Part shown: in pieces, positions 1 through 12,066 of the stretch
Numbering within the stretch: position 1 is the first letter of the stretch
Layout: each line of letters opens with the position of its first letter
Position numbers and translations under genes: made by a program
Notes under the pieces: generated by a model
Told to the model about the DNA's origin: nothing
Databases searched by the model: none
What the model saw: the letters and a program-made list of their open reading frames with translations, nothing else
NCBI GenBank assembly: GCA_029448655.1
Contig: JACCLO010000007.1
Location: 2,666,001-2,730,000 of the forward strand
Source: Wolfiporia cocos
Lineage: Eukaryota > Basidiomycota > Agaricomycetes > Polyporales > Phaeolaceae
Length of the DNA: 64,000 bases
Reading direction: 5' to 3'

Positions 1-5
1 TCTTC

Positions 6-730
6 GACCTACAACCGCTCGAGGAGCAGTCATCGGTCAAAGAGTGACCGCTCTAGGAGCAGCCAGTTCGCGTCTTCGACCTACAACCGCTCGAGGAGCA
101 GTTATCGGTCGAAGAGTGACCGCTCTAGGAGCAGACAATCGGGTTGGAGGGCGACGACCGCTCTAGGAGCAGTCGACAGGGTGCCGCGACTTAGAACCAC
201 GGGTGGCCGCCCCGTTTTGAGGCCGCTCTAAGAGCAGCGACGCGGTCGGCATAAGACAGGGGGATTGCGCGCTTACCTGTCGTTGTCGGGCTTGAGTACT
301 GGAGAATGGTGGAGCTAGACTATTATAGGACGCGCGGAGGGTGCGACGAGATACGATAGGAGATCGTTATCTCGTCGCGTGTGACTACAAACTACGGTGT
401 CGATCGTGCAATAGAATTTTGAGTGTGAGAACGTCATCAGCGCGCTACGTATTAAGAGTTAAGCGCGCAATCCCCCTGTCTTATGCCGACCGGTCGCTGC
501 TCTTAGAGCGGCCTCAAAACGGGGGGCGGCCACCCGTGGTTCTAAGTCGCGGCGCCCTGTCGACTGCTCCTAGAGCGGTCGTCGCCCTCCAACCCGATTG
601 TCTGCTCCTAGAGCGGTCACTCTTCGACCAATAACTGCTCCTCGAGCGGTTGTAGGTCGAAGACGCGAACTGGCTGCTCCTAGAGCGGTCACTCTTCGAC
701 CGATGACTGCTCCTCGAGCGGTTGTAGGTC
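6..730. repeat. Large inverted repeat (palindrome), arms about 270 bp
   Basis: The left arm (6-275) is repeated in reverse complement at 460-730, around a spacer of about 184 bp. Homology ends at 730 on the right; on the left it runs to the window edge, so the element may be longer. Each arm holds several copies of a 13-16 bp unit containing GCTCTAGGAGCAG or GCTCGAGGAGCAG, itself a small hairpin. The spacer carries a second near-perfect palindrome at about 334-371. Open frames across the arms are by-products of the repeat. It could be a foldback-type DNA transposon or a tail-to-tail duplication; no transposase or clear target duplication is visible. Confidence 0.85.
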
Positions 731-1596
731 TACGTGAAGCGGATGGAGAGCGATTTGGGACTGACGAGCGGTGGGACGACGTGCAGCGGAAACGGAAACT
801 CGCCCGTCTATCCAAAACGAGCGTGGGTTTTAGTCGTAGAAGACAGTCTCCTCAACGCAAATTTGTGAGTAGGTGAACTCGACGGAGGGTAATTGATCGC
901 ACAGTGTAGCTCAGACTGTTGTATGCAGCAAAGGAGTGGGCGTTCAACAATGCTGAACGGTTCACAATGAGGCGTTCAGTTTTAAGTACGTACTCGACAC
1001 GATCGGACAGGTGATTAATGAAGTCAAGTCCCGCACGTCAAAAGCGGTTCTAATGTTGATGAAAATCTTATTCATAGGGGAATCCGCGTTTGCCACAAGC
1101 TGCTCCACCGGCTTGCCATTTGGGGGAACATGGATGTCCAGGACAGGAGATTGATGAGCGTCAGTGCGTGCGCCGTATTTGCATTATGCAGCGTTCTGCC
1201 AACTTTCCAATATGTCAATGCGCATCCGGGACCGGAATTTGTATACTAGTCGCATACACATCGTGTCCATTGGTAATAGAGGAAAGTGAGAACGAGCACA
1301 ATGTTGAGATGCCCATCCATGTGCAAAGGCTGGCAGTACAATGCATGGGCGAAAGAAAGCGAGCATCCATCCATGGCTCCATGTTGAGCTGCCACTCCAG
1401 ATACGAGCGCAGACGGCCCATTGACCGCTACAGCGAGCAACCATGCCTTAGCATAGATATCGGTCCGTACGTGCGACCTGCGGAGTCAAGGGTAATCTGT
1501 TTGGTTGAGCTCACGTGCCATCAGAAATTAGCAAAAAACCTGGCACCGAAGGTTAACGCACCTTACCAGCCTGGCAACATGGGAGGCAATACTTGG
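731..1596. other. No supported gene
   Basis: Open frames exist here (for example from 1090) but their composition is not protein-like and no domain or splice-consistent exon is recognisable. The stretch may contain the promoter and 5' exons of the gene that becomes readable near 1600. Confidence 0.4.
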
Positions 1597-3460
1597 AGGG
1601 CCAGCGAGCTCTTGTTTCTTAAAGCGCAATGGACCTCAAACGCGGTACGCGAGATATATCGCAAGACAGCTTCTCTCAAGTCCTGCTCAAACTTCATTTA
1701 CGATAAATTTCTGGAGGAATTCGGCAAGGAGCCCTACGAGGAAGAGACCGATGCTGAGTTCCAGGCTCGACTAGCCCTGGCGAAATCTGCTGCGACTCGG
1801 GAAATGCAAACCAAATGGCCTGCAGAAACGCGGGAAATGTGTGAAATGCGACTCAAGAAATTGTCTGATGTGCGTCCACGTATTTTGTTCTTTAGACTCG
1901 CGCCTCATTGCACCGTAAGCGCATCTATGGGTTCGTGCGTCACCGTAGCCCTAACAAGGGCAAAGGAAAAGGCAGAAAAATCACCGAAGGAATGGCGCTG
2001 TTCGCAGAGCGACGGGACGTGTCGGCCTGGGATGTTTGGCGCAAGCATAAAGGTGCGCAGAAGAAAGCAGAATGAGAGTATTCCCGTGAAGTGTCCGATC
2101 ACGCTGAAGAAGGCACGAGCGAGGTATTAGGGGGGGCTCAGTGGACGAAAGCTGCCATGGAGGAGTATGCTACCCTAAGCCATGAGGAAAAGGCCAGGTT
2201 ACAAGAGGAGGCTGATAGAGCCAACAAGGAGTGCAGAGAAGTGGAGTTCAACGGCAACAATGAATTCATACGCGCCGAGTAAGTTACGGTTCTTCATAAC
2301 GCATTCGAACTTAATTGCAGACGATTTCGTGCGATATCTACATTACAGAAAGGTGAGAAACCTAGGCGAGATCCTGGCTAAATTGGCCAAACAGATTGAG
2401 GAAGAATTAGGCTGGGTAGTGCTGTTCATGGCAGGCGGTGTGGACGAAATGGGGAACGTTAGCGATCTCATGTAAGTCTAAACCTGCGTCACGAAGGCTT
2501 TGCGCTAACCTCACACTGGGACAAGCCACACGACGGCCAAGCAGTCCAATGGCAAAGACTTCATTACCCACCTTGCAGAACAGTTGCAGATTTCGCCGCC
2601 TCGGCTTGGTAATGAATGGTTCAATTTCATAGAGGACATCTATGACCGTAGGACAGCTTTTCTAAAATGCTACGACACCAGCTAATGTTTTGACCAGCAG
2701 CTGTCAGCGTTCAGCGCACTGGCGAGGATAGAGGTCAGGAGAGTGGAGACACAACGAAAACGGTAGATTCGACAAAGGCCGGTGGAGATGGGGAGTTCAA
2801 TAAAGGGAAGGACACGATGACAACCCCTTGGGAGGTCGAAGACAGCGGTGAGGGCACCAGTAACATCGGCAGTGGTGCGTCCAACGTCACCAGTTCAGAG
2901 GGCGATATACTGCGGGGAGAGGGCGACGATGGTGGCAGGTTGGACGTGGCGACGGATGGAGGAGAGGCGCTGTGCGCTATCGACACGGCTTCCAGGCCGT
3001 CCACCGAGAACAGCCACAGCACCGATGACATGGCTGATAGGACGGGCCAGAGGAAATTAGAAAGTGGTGGAGACGTACAGATGGCAGCTGGCGAAGCTAG
3101 CCAGGAGGTTCTACGTGCTTTTTCAGGTAGCCAGTGTGCCGGGGAAGCGGCGGTGAAGGCGAGTGGTTCGAGGGGCGCATTGGGCAAAGCGGCGCAGAAG
3201 AAATCGACACGGGGCAAGCGCGGGACCGATATCAGCGCAGTGCAAGTGACGGATACGATACCTATGATTGCGGGGAGAGGTGCGCGAGTGCGAAAGGCGT
3301 CTGCACGGGCGCTGGGAGATGATGGGTAAGGTTTTCGCATTGCTCCGATGAGATAGAAGTAATGGTTGTGTAGGATCACTTTGACAGCCGCTGTAGGACG
3401 AGTAGGAGGAAGAGCCACACTAAATCAGGGGAAACGCAAGCGTGTCAAGTCGGATGACAG
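1597..3460 (+). CDS. Multi-exon hypothetical protein, HMG-box-like N-terminal region, basic C-terminus
   Basis: I recognise a general type of basidiomycete hypothetical protein but no defined function. Readable exons include about 1597-1869, 1920-2052, 2092-2279, part of 2398-2470 and 2524-2643, with introns such as 1870-1919 (50 nt) and 2053-2091 (39 nt). Exon 1920-2052 encodes a segment with MALFAERRDVSAWDVW, followed after the intron by WTKAAMEEYATLSHEEKARL. This Trp/Lys/Glu-rich pattern resembles an HMG-box-like fold. The following exons carry GWVVLFMAGGVDEMGN. The last part (2730-3328) is low-complexity Ser/Gly/Asp. It splices over 3330-3374 to a basic tail with GKRKRVKS, a plausible nuclear localisation signal. 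The 5' end, some junctions around 2310-2400 and the stop are unresolved, so this may be a decayed copy. Nuclear location is inferred. Confidence 0.45.
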
Positions 3461-4101
3461 GTATGTGAGGGCCATCTCTCGTTGACCGAGGGTCTAATGG
3501 TATGACGGCCTCGTAAAATGGCACACCAGCATCAGCAAAAAAATAAAACGTACGCAGTGACCACAACGTACATTCTAGCCAATGTAGTTTCAATAAAGTA
3601 GTGGCCGATGCAAGGAAACTCTCCCGTCTGGGAGCCGAGCGTAGCAAATACTGAACGTTTGAGGGATTCAATGAGCATGTGTGTGAGCATATGATCAGAT
3701 CACAACCCAGAGGAATAATTGATCTGGCTCTACATTCGTGCCGGGGCGTTGTGCCGATCTCCGAAAACCGATCCCAAATTTTTTTGACACATGAGGTGTT
3801 GCTCACCCACGATCCTGCACGCTCACACCCACCCATCACCCTTCGTCGCCGGTAAACGCAATGGGGAAGTCAACATATTCCTCAGACCTAAAGAGCTTGT
3901 GCGCACAGGGTGCTGACCAGCGCAAGCCCTCCGTGCCGCATACCTGCATACAGTGTGGGAGCTTGACATGTTGTGTAGTGCTGGGCATTTCCTACAAGAA
4001 GGGGAAAGCTGGGCAATGGCATGCCGTGGTAAGGATCTGGAGTCTTTAAACGAGACGAGACGATCTTACCTGGCCGTGGACAGTGTACAACAACAAATCG
4101 A
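3461..4101. other. Unresolved stretch, possible exons
   Basis: A short frame at 3861-4049 (+) contains CIQCG and other cysteines, but I cannot splice it into either neighbour. Nothing else is supportable here. Confidence 0.3.
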
Positions 4102-6037
4102 GTGTGGTATCCTCCGCAGACGCCGACGCCGAAGGGGTTATTGGAGGACATCGAGGTCCAACGTGTCAAGGACATGTTGTCTGAGGCAGAGTCAGCGGCG
4201 AACAAATACCAAAAGGAGCTTGCGGCGCACGCTCAAAAAGCTATTAATTCCGAAGTACAAGCTCGCAATCGCAAAAAGCGGGAGGAGCGTGCGGCGCGAA
4301 ATGCGGCTCTGCAAAGAGAGAAGGCTGTTGAAGGGTTAGATAAGGCGGTCAAAAGAGCGGAAAAACTAGTGGGTTCACAACACATCAGGTCCAGAGAGCT
4401 TAAGACAGACGTACCAGACGTAGGGTATCAACATTCGCAGCAAGGGGGGGCGACTTGACCCTGTGTCGCTAGGGGGGAGCAACGACGAAGAATTTGCGCG
4501 AGCGCTTCAGAGGATGTACGACGACGAAGTAAGTGCGCAGCATACTGTTCTAGATAGTAAGTGAACAACAGGCAGGCAGAGGCATTGCGTGGGCAGGGGT
4601 TGGTGCCTACAGGTGCAATCGTAAGCGCAGGGATGGCAAAATCAGACTATAAAAGGGAAATATCGTCATACAGAGACTCAGTATGTCGGCAATCCTTGGA
4701 TATATTCGCTACGTCTGATAGATGAACAGGACAGCGACGACGACATACATGATGGCGGGCGGCTGACGGTTTTCGACCGTTACGCATTGCGCTGGTCTCC
4801 ACCATTAGGGAAGGTACGTAATGGGTGACGAGCATATATATGCAGAGCTGACATGTAGAAAACAGGTGACGAAGGCGGGAGGCGGCGAGGATGAAAAGGG
4901 AAAGGGGAAGGTAAACTGAGAAAGTCATGTGCGTAGACCGCGACTAACGTGGCTGAAAGGAATTACCGGGCGGACTCGCTGCTGTGAAGCGTCAAGAGAA
5001 AGGCTACAGAAGAGATAAGAACAATGGTGATCGCACGGAAGGCGAGCGTGATGAGGACGAGGACGACGAACGTGATCAAGGGCGAGACGATGGACGTCCA
5101 GAAGGAGACATTCTTCTGATCAAGAAAGAGACTCCGCGCGAAGTGCGCGTTGTGTTTTGGACAAAGGTAGGTAATGTCGCTTCGTGATAAGTGCCCTCGA
5201 TTGCCCATATCTCTGCAGAATAACGCGCGCCCAACGGCGGAGATAATCGAGGTCCACGATAACCAAATCAGGCTGACAGACTTCAACATTGTCGTGACTG
5301 AATACAATCTGACAGCAGTCTCTTTCTTCCAAGTTTGGAGTTACCGCAACTTCACCTGGCATGGCGGGCACAGTCTGCGGTCTAGGATCGACATAGGATT
5401 TAGTAACGTCCTGCTGGCGCGCCTGAACGGAGTGAGACTGTACGTCATGTCATCTTAAGTAGGGGCATATACCTCACGGGTTCACCGCGTCTACATTGAC
5501 AGATGCCCAGGGCTGGGGCTGGAGATCCACGCACTCGAACTTGGGGTCAATCCGAGGCTAGGCGACTACTCCATCAAATGGCGCTAGGAGAAAGGTGCCG
5601 ATGTAGAGGGCGTATGGCCTAGCAGCGACGAGGTTGACAGTGATGTGGGCTGGATGCCCAAGGATAACTCGGCTACTAGAGTTGGTAGGCGCAAGACCGT
5701 TGCTCAGGCTGACAAAGTCCGAAGCGATCGTGGCAAAGGCCCATCTCGACGGGATCGGTTTCCATTGTCACAGGCATTGACGCAAGCACGCAAGACTCCG
5801 ACTAGAAGGCTACTCGATGCAGCAGGGTTCAAAAAAGCAGAAATGTCAGGGGAAACAATCTCTATATCTGAAAGTAGCGAGGAAGACAGACCGGTGCGCA
5901 AGAAGAGGAGGGTGTTGTCAAAGCCTGGAGATGATGTGATAGACATCTCCGATGACGATCCGCTGGGCGTAGCTGTGGCTGCTGCCATCGAAAGGGATGG
6001 TAGAGGCGTTATCGAAGTTCTTAGTGACAGTACGTAG
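4102..6037 (+). pseudogene. Lys/Glu-rich multi-exon gene with C-terminal SUMO-interaction-like motifs; in-frame TAG
   Basis: This is an unknown protein, probably nuclear. The first readable block (4102-4458) is a charged helix or coiled-coil region rich in Lys, Glu and Ala. A short exon at about 4471-4530 encodes DEEFARALQRMYDDE before GTAAGT. Exons 4957-5166, 5219-about 5443 and 5503-6037 join cleanly: intron 5167-5218 is phase 0, and the next intron ends at 5502 in phase 2. The joined reading meets TAG at 5585-5587. The same frame then continues openly to a stop at 6035-6037, so the TAG looks like a nonsense mutation rather than the true end. The C-terminus contains VIDISDDD and VIEVLSD, hydrophobic cores flanked by acidic residues typical of SUMO-interaction motifs, and a basic PVRKKRRV. 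An alternative is two separate genes. Confidence 0.5.
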
Positions 6038-6295
6038 TAAAAGGTGAGGCTGAGCGATGTCCTGCTGTACGTTGGTGGCTGAAACATCCAAGGTTTCCAG
6101 TTAAATTATCGCAGATTCGGTCTGAATTGGCGCAGTATGGTATGACGGTATCATGTATCCGTGACTACTGAATCGAGAAGAGATGAGTCTACACTAGCCT
6201 ATTGCGCACATACTAAGAGCAGGACAAATAAGACGGCGTCGGGCCTCGAGCTGTGCATATACGCCGCGTTGTATTAGAGCTGCTACTAAAGCCGC
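6038..6295. other. Intergenic
   Basis: Short spacer before the monooxygenase relic; no promoter element is obvious. Confidence 0.4.
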
Positions 6296-6870
6296 TATGC
6301 CCGTCCCACTGACCAAAGAGAGCGATGTCGACGTACTCATCATCGGTGCTGGCCCTGCAGGGCTCATGTGCGCGAAGGCACTCGCGAACTTTAATGTGAA
6401 CGTGGGCATCGTGGAGCAGCGGTCAGTGTGTTGATTACACCGGATACCGAGTATTATGCTGACGGTTCCAAGCCCTGCGAAGGTCCCAGCGGGCCAGACA
6501 GATGGCATCCAGGCACGCATGATCGAAGAGTTCCAGGTGGGACGTCTCCTATTCCTATCCCACCGTGCGCTCACTTGGCAGGCGACAGAGCTACGGCCTA
6601 GCAGAGCGCCTCCTACGCAAAGGCAACCAGATGCACAGAGCTGGGAGCGGCCCCCGTAGGCTTTGCGCGTACCGTCACGACCTAAGCCCCCGCACAGGCG
6701 TTCTACAACCCCTGACTGTCTACGCGAACGTGCAGAGAGCGAAGTAACTACCGCTTGGGGAGGGCGGGAGGCAATGTACGTTTCGCGCTACGCTTTGGAG
6801 TCGTTCGCTCACATGCTCTGTGCCAGTTCATTGATGAGCGAGTCTAGACAGTGACTCGATCATAGGCCCG
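6296..6870 (+). pseudogene. FAD-dependent aromatic monooxygenase (phenol 2-monooxygenase type), decayed
   Basis: Exon 1 from ATG 6296 encodes DVLIIGAGPAGLMCAKAL, the N-terminal dinucleotide-binding GxGxxG fold of FAD monooxygenases (PF01494-like). Removing an intron of about 48 nt that begins in GTCAGT and ends at TTCCAAG gives VPAGQTDGIQARMIEEFQ. A second intron, ending at GGCGACAG, gives SYGLAERLLRKGNQMH. Both segments match the usual order of the family. After a further possible intron the frame gives AFYNP and then a TGA. Only a scrap, QFIDERV followed by TAG near 6846, is recognisable downstream. The NADPH/FAD-binding and C-terminal thioredoxin-like regions are missing, so the copy is a truncated relic. 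The original enzyme would have hydroxylated aromatic compounds; nothing in the neighbourhood suggests a cluster. Confidence 0.7.
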
Positions 6871-8815
6871 AACATAAAGCACCGTAAGTGCGTTCAGGAG
6901 CGGGTACGCCCACCGTCTATGTTGACCCGTCCGAGCTGCAGGAGAACGCGAAGCCCAAGATGAGCACGCAAATCAAGGTCCAAATCCCGCGGATGAATTA
7001 CGAACAGGCCGACTCTGGCCGTGCGATGTAACGTTGTGTACGTGAGCGTTTGTAGTATAATATACAAGATGCGAACTAATGCATTGACAAAGAAAGCGAG
7101 CAACCATGCAACGTGCTCGTGTCAGCAAGTCGCCACGTACCTCCACCAGCCGTGATGAAGGGGAATGGTCTCGATTAAGGTCGTAGAGATGCAGATATCT
7201 GCCGAGAAAGGCTGGACATGACTTTGATCTCAAGTGTGGGTCTCATTGCAGACAGGGTGACCATCGAGAGGAAGTAGATCCGTACAAGGACGGGTCTATC
7301 AAGGACGGGTCTATTGTAAGTTGCTCAGGCGCGCTACACACTTGGACTAATTTACATCGTTATCTAGCTACAAACAGAACAAGTAAAATCTACTCCGCGA
7401 GCAATCAGAGGGGTATAGTAAGCTAGTGACAGAGCTCACGAGCTCACTGGGTCCGCCTCACTCTCCCGAAACAGGCCGTCCGGCAGAGTCTTGGGCCGCG
7501 AGGTATATAGAAATGTTAGAAACTGAACTAATTGTGTGTCGCATACGGGGCGCGAGCAAGGAGACATGGTCCGATGACCTTGTTCTAGTACGTGTGGTCG
7601 TTGATATTGTTGGGCAGCGGTATCACTAGGACACCGATAAGAAAGAGGTATTACAGATGTATCCTTCTACATAGGAGAAGCATCTATTCCATGTAGTCGT
7701 AGATGGCCGTGGCTAGCGTTGCAGTACAGAAGCTTCTTACAGACTGCTGCACCTCATGTGCTGGGTGCTACTGAAGATGCATCTGACGGGTCTTAAAAGA
7801 AGTATCTCATAATCGCGAAGACATATCTCGATCGTTTGCTTCTGAGCATTTTAGTTGCTTCCCTTTTCACTTTACAGAAGTATCTCGAAAACTGAATCCC
7901 CTCCCACCGGGGGCGTCTAGTGTGTCGGGGTCGGATCATTAGAAGATTAGGAGTTTCAAGGTGAGTGGTAAGAGTGGTCTCCGAGACCCCACGGCGGGTC
8001 CACTACGTTCTGGAGGTGGGGATGTCTGAAGGAAGAAGTGAGAGAGGGTGGTCGGGAGCGGCCTGGTCGAGGTGGTGAGGGGTGAAGATCGCCATCGGCG
8101 AGGGCTAGCATGTGATAAAAGGGATAATGGTACGAACATGCCAGTCACTAGTGTGTACACTGATACCGATAATAGTTTTTAGTCGTAAATGGATCATCCT
8201 ATCTATATAGCCGGACACAAAAGTATTGCGAGACGGCACTTGCGCATCTATACATCAGGAAAATTCTGAGTAAGCTACCAGTGCTACCATGCTAATGCCT
8301 GATCTATAATGCTACAGAGCTCTGCAGATCAGGATGTAAGCAACATCCCACTGGTACCTGACCGATGTTTTCCTGATGTAAGACCGCAATATCAGAGTTG
8401 CGTTGCTTGCGCACCGTTATGTACTGTAGATATACTCCTTAAACACACATCGGAAAAGCTGTCGCATTCGCAGTAGTATTTGTCAAGCGTACACTTGCTT
8501 GCGTTGCTGCCGGCTGAGACAACGGAGAAAGATAATCGTGGACTCTCGCCCCAATTTGAGGCCGCATACCGTAATCTTTTGATATTTCACTCAGATCGCC
8601 CTAGCCCACCTAGTGGCTATGCAACAATGAGTGGTAGCTCTGCCATCAAATGCTACACGTGCTCTGGAGAATGCGCTTCATTCAATCATAGTGCATCATA
8701 CCCTCTGCCTGTTCCAATCAAAGATGCTGATGTCCAAGGGGGAGTGATTAGGGCAGTGTTACATGTGCTCAGTTGCCGCTAAAGTGCACGTGCCGTAGTT
8801 CAAATTTCCAAGAGA
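6871..8815. other. About 1.9 kb without a supported gene
   Basis: Several frames of 60-100 codons occur on both strands (for example 8480-8782 +), but none shows a domain, consistent splicing or flanking signals. The sequence is not recognisably repetitive within the window. Confidence 0.4.
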
Positions 8816-8822
8816 TATATAA
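8816..8822 (+). promoter_or_regulatory. Putative TATA box of the DUF6534-type gene
   Basis: TATATAA lies 76 nt upstream of the ATG at 8898, a plausible distance for a fungal core promoter. Position is the only support. Confidence 0.45.
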
Positions 8823-8897
8823 GCCACAGCTATGCATATTGGGCTGTTTACTCTGCCTGACTAGGTTGGGACACCTCTGCTATCACCACCGTCCAGC

Positions 8898-10799
8898 ATG
8901 ACAGGACCCAATTTTCACCTCGATCTCACCTTTGGATGTTTCTTTGTCGGTATGCTGTTTTCTACTCTGTACGTACTAATGTCACGATCTGCCCCGCGGT
9001 CTCAGCACCGACATTTGCTTGACAGATTCTATGGTGTGACATGTGCACAAGTGTTGTACTACGCATGGGAATACTGTGAGGATAGATGGTACAATCGGCT
9101 ATTAGTAAATAATCCAGAATCTATCAATATTCCTACTAACCGTCCACGTTGTTGTAGGTTGCCGTATTATGGTATATCCACGTACCCTCGTGAGTGAGCA
9201 ACTCTGACGAAGCGCAGGCTCCTAGACACTGTGACTGCGGTCTTAAGCGTAGACGTAAGCAATTTCAGCATCGACACTTTGACCGATGTAACACTGTACA
9301 GGTTGTGTGGGGATATATCCTCCAGAACCATGCCGACACCAAAGGTTTGTTAGTGGTGCGAAAGTGAGTTCACGTAGCATTACTATCTCATAGGTCAACT
9401 GCCACTTACGCAGATTCACAAAGTCCAGCGCTGGTGAGTAAATGTTATAGTTACAAAACTTGACGCAAGGTTAAGGCAAGGATATCTTAGGCAGAGTATC
9501 CCATTGCAGTGAGTGTGTCCGGATATGATTTACATCTATTCTCTCACTATGTAGGTGTAGTCGATCACAATTCTCCTGGTTCAAAGGTGAGAGCAGAGTT
9601 CGGTAAAGCAGACAGTCACCCATCCTACGCGACAGCTGCTACATGTATACAATCTGGAAATGTAAGTACCTCATTTTCTTCCATGATAGTACAGTTCACT
9701 ACATGTGCAAGTTGCGGAGCAGTGTCGAATCGCAAGTGGTGACGTGTGCCAATGGCGATGACTATGGTCTGTTAGATTTGCGACATGAAACCAGAGCTAC
9801 TCACCAGATTGTCATATCATACCAGACAATCTCTGCTCTCATATCATGTGGTCGGTGACACTTTACAACTCCCTCGAGACTGAATGATGATCGCTGCCTT
9901 GTAGCATCCGGATTCGATGAGCTTGCGGTCTTGGCAATGATCTGTACAATCTAACTCGGCTGGTAAAAAGCGAGTAGTTACTTAGGGTGAGTCTGTCTTC
10001 TCCATTTGTATTCATTGTGCCTTTGGCTCATCATAACTATAAGCTCCACTGACCGTGTAGTTCCTGGAGCATTTGTTATAACCAAGGCATCCTCACATAT
10101 AAATTCCAGTCTTGGACAGTGGCTGACTTTGAGATGTAGACACCTGCCATCTTACAGACCATCTGTGCTATCGGAACAGACGTTTATATCACTGTGTCTT
10201 TGACGCTACTTCTGCGTGGGGAAAGAACTGGATTTAAACAGTGCGTCGCCTGTCACTGTACCGTCCAGAAGCATATCCTTACACGTAAGCAGCACGGAGT
10301 CGTTGATTCAAACGCTTGTTATATACACTATTAATAGAGGGATTCTTACAACGTATGCCCACTCTCCTCTCTTTCGCAGTGTCGTTATGATGTGCTGACC
10401 ATGAACTGTGCTATCTAGGATTCTTCCAGTATGCCAAACCATCACGGTACACACCAGTCCACCCAAAGCGATGTGTAGCTCATACGAAACTCAGTTTCTC
10501 GCTTTCCCCAAAAATGTAACAGTTTGGGCTATTTTTCACTTCCCTGGGAGCAAAAGTACGTTGCTGATTCCACTCACATCACACCATGATAACCCTTTGG
10601 CAGTCTATGTGAACTCACTTCTCGCAATGTACGTCTGTAATGTTTTAACTTTGAGCTCGTTGTTTAAGCAACATGTAGGATAAACTCTCGCCACGCTGTC
10701 TTGCGAAAGAGGGGAAAGGTCACTCGAACTACAGGTCCATCGGTGCAGGAAATTCCCATGGAGGACTTCAATAACGGGCACAGATGCCAGAGCACATAA
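8898..10799 (+). CDS. DUF6534-type multi-pass membrane protein, at least 12 exons
   Basis: The function of this basidiomycete membrane family is unknown. By-eye exons are 8898-8968, 9026-9104, 9158-9171, 9218-9254, 9302-9363, 9414-9433, 9495-9508, 9561-9586 and 9636-9661, then a poorly resolved middle. Clear exons resume at about 10159 and run to the stop TAA at 10797-10799. Intron 9105-9157 contains the branch-point-like TACTAAC. The joined N-terminal half gives LDLTFGCFFVGMLFSTL, FYGVTCAQVLYYAWEYCEDRW, LLVAVLWLLDTVTAVLS and ITILLVQSCYMYTIWK, the usual helix order of the family. The C-terminal half gives DVYITVSLTLLLRGERTGFK, STESLIQTLVIYTINRGILT and IYVNSLLAMINSR, the DUF6534 domain proper, followed by a short hydrophilic tail. 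Exons as short as 14 nt occur. About 40 residues between 9662 and 10158 are unresolved, so an internal defect cannot be excluded. Confidence 0.75.
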
Positions 10800-11121
10800 A
10801 CGAGGTTTAGGGCTTCTTGTATGGTACAATGCGACAAATTTATGATGCCGCTCGATATGCGAACGCCAGAGATAAACGCAAAAAAGCAGAAACTGAGCAA
10901 TCTGCATCTTGTGATAAGTTATTGTTCAAAGGACTCTTGTTGCAGCGGATATGGAAGATTATAGCAGCTGCATTCTCAGGGTCTGGAGGATATCAGGCCA
11001 GTAATCGTTAAGATCAAATCCCAAACATATTTGATGCTTCCTTGTTGCATCCAAATTTGCATAACTCGCAACCTGAAGGTATATGCTCATGATATACAGT
11101 AATCTACAAACTGTCACAAGC

Positions 11122-12066
11122 TAGTGTTGCCGAAGTTCAGTTCGGTTCAGGTTCAGGGGGGTCTAGGGCTGAACCTAGAACCGAACCAACTGCAGGGAGC
11201 CTGAACCTGAACCTGAACCTGGACTGAACCTGCTGAACCAGTTCATCAGGTTCGGTTCATGGTTCGAACTAGGTTCGAACCGCTAAGTTACTTGCTTTTA
11301 TAGAGTGTAAAAATCATAATTTGGATACCAACTTTGTGTACCTTTCTATGTATACCAATTGTCTACCTCATTCCCGGCACTATTGAACCCACTAAAGTAA
11401 CCACACTTCAAGTTCTGCAGTGCCTCCATTTGGTGTCTATTGGGCTGCTGCATTCCAATGTGGCTCTTAGTCTTGATTAGAGTGGTAAACATAACTTTTT
11501 GATGCATAACAATCACCCATTTTGAGCAGTTCAGTAATTAGAGTTCATGAGGGTGAGTTAGCCTGAGGCAAAGCTCAATAACAAAACATTCTTAGACAAC
11601 TCTGTATATAACCTAGGATCATGGATATGAAGTGAAATATTATCTTCTACATTTCTTACTTCATCTGACAGCAACAAATGCAGCCCAATGCCACAGAAAG
11701 CATGGTGATCCCAACATGGGGTTGAGCCCTTGCCATATCGGGATACTAGAGTATATGAGTGTTGATGCTTGCTATGGTGAAGCCAGATGTACATAACTTA
11801 CTGCAACAACACTATAGCAAAGATGGCAAGAACATGATCATAATTTATGCTTATCCACCAGTGACTACACAGAATATGTTAATGCTAAGTGGTTCAAGGT
11901 TCAGTCCAGTTCAAACCTGGTTCAAGGGTACCCATGGCCCCCCTGAACCAAGAACCGAACCTTGATGTCCTACCCTGAACCGGACCTGGACTGAACCTGA
12001 ACCTAGGTTCGGTTCAGGCGGTTCAGGTTCTGAACCTTGGTTCTGAACTGAACTTCGGCAACACTA
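11122..12066. mobile_element. Non-autonomous hAT element with GGTTC-rich ends
   Basis: 945 bp, starting TAGTGTTGCCGAAG and ending with its reverse complement; the terminal inverted repeat is 22 bp and perfect. It is flanked by perfect 8-bp duplications TCACAAGC (11114-11121 and 12067-12074), the hAT signature. The terminal 150 bp on each side are packed with GGTTC/GAACC. No transposase frame is present. Confidence 0.9.

Noticed and set aside
6..730. CRISPR-like array of short repeats in the palindrome
   Set aside because: Units are irregularly spaced, inverted and without unique spacers of constant length, and the window is eukaryotic.
341..876. Open frames within the palindrome as genes
   Set aside because: They are translations of the repeat arms, overlap on both strands and have no protein-like composition.
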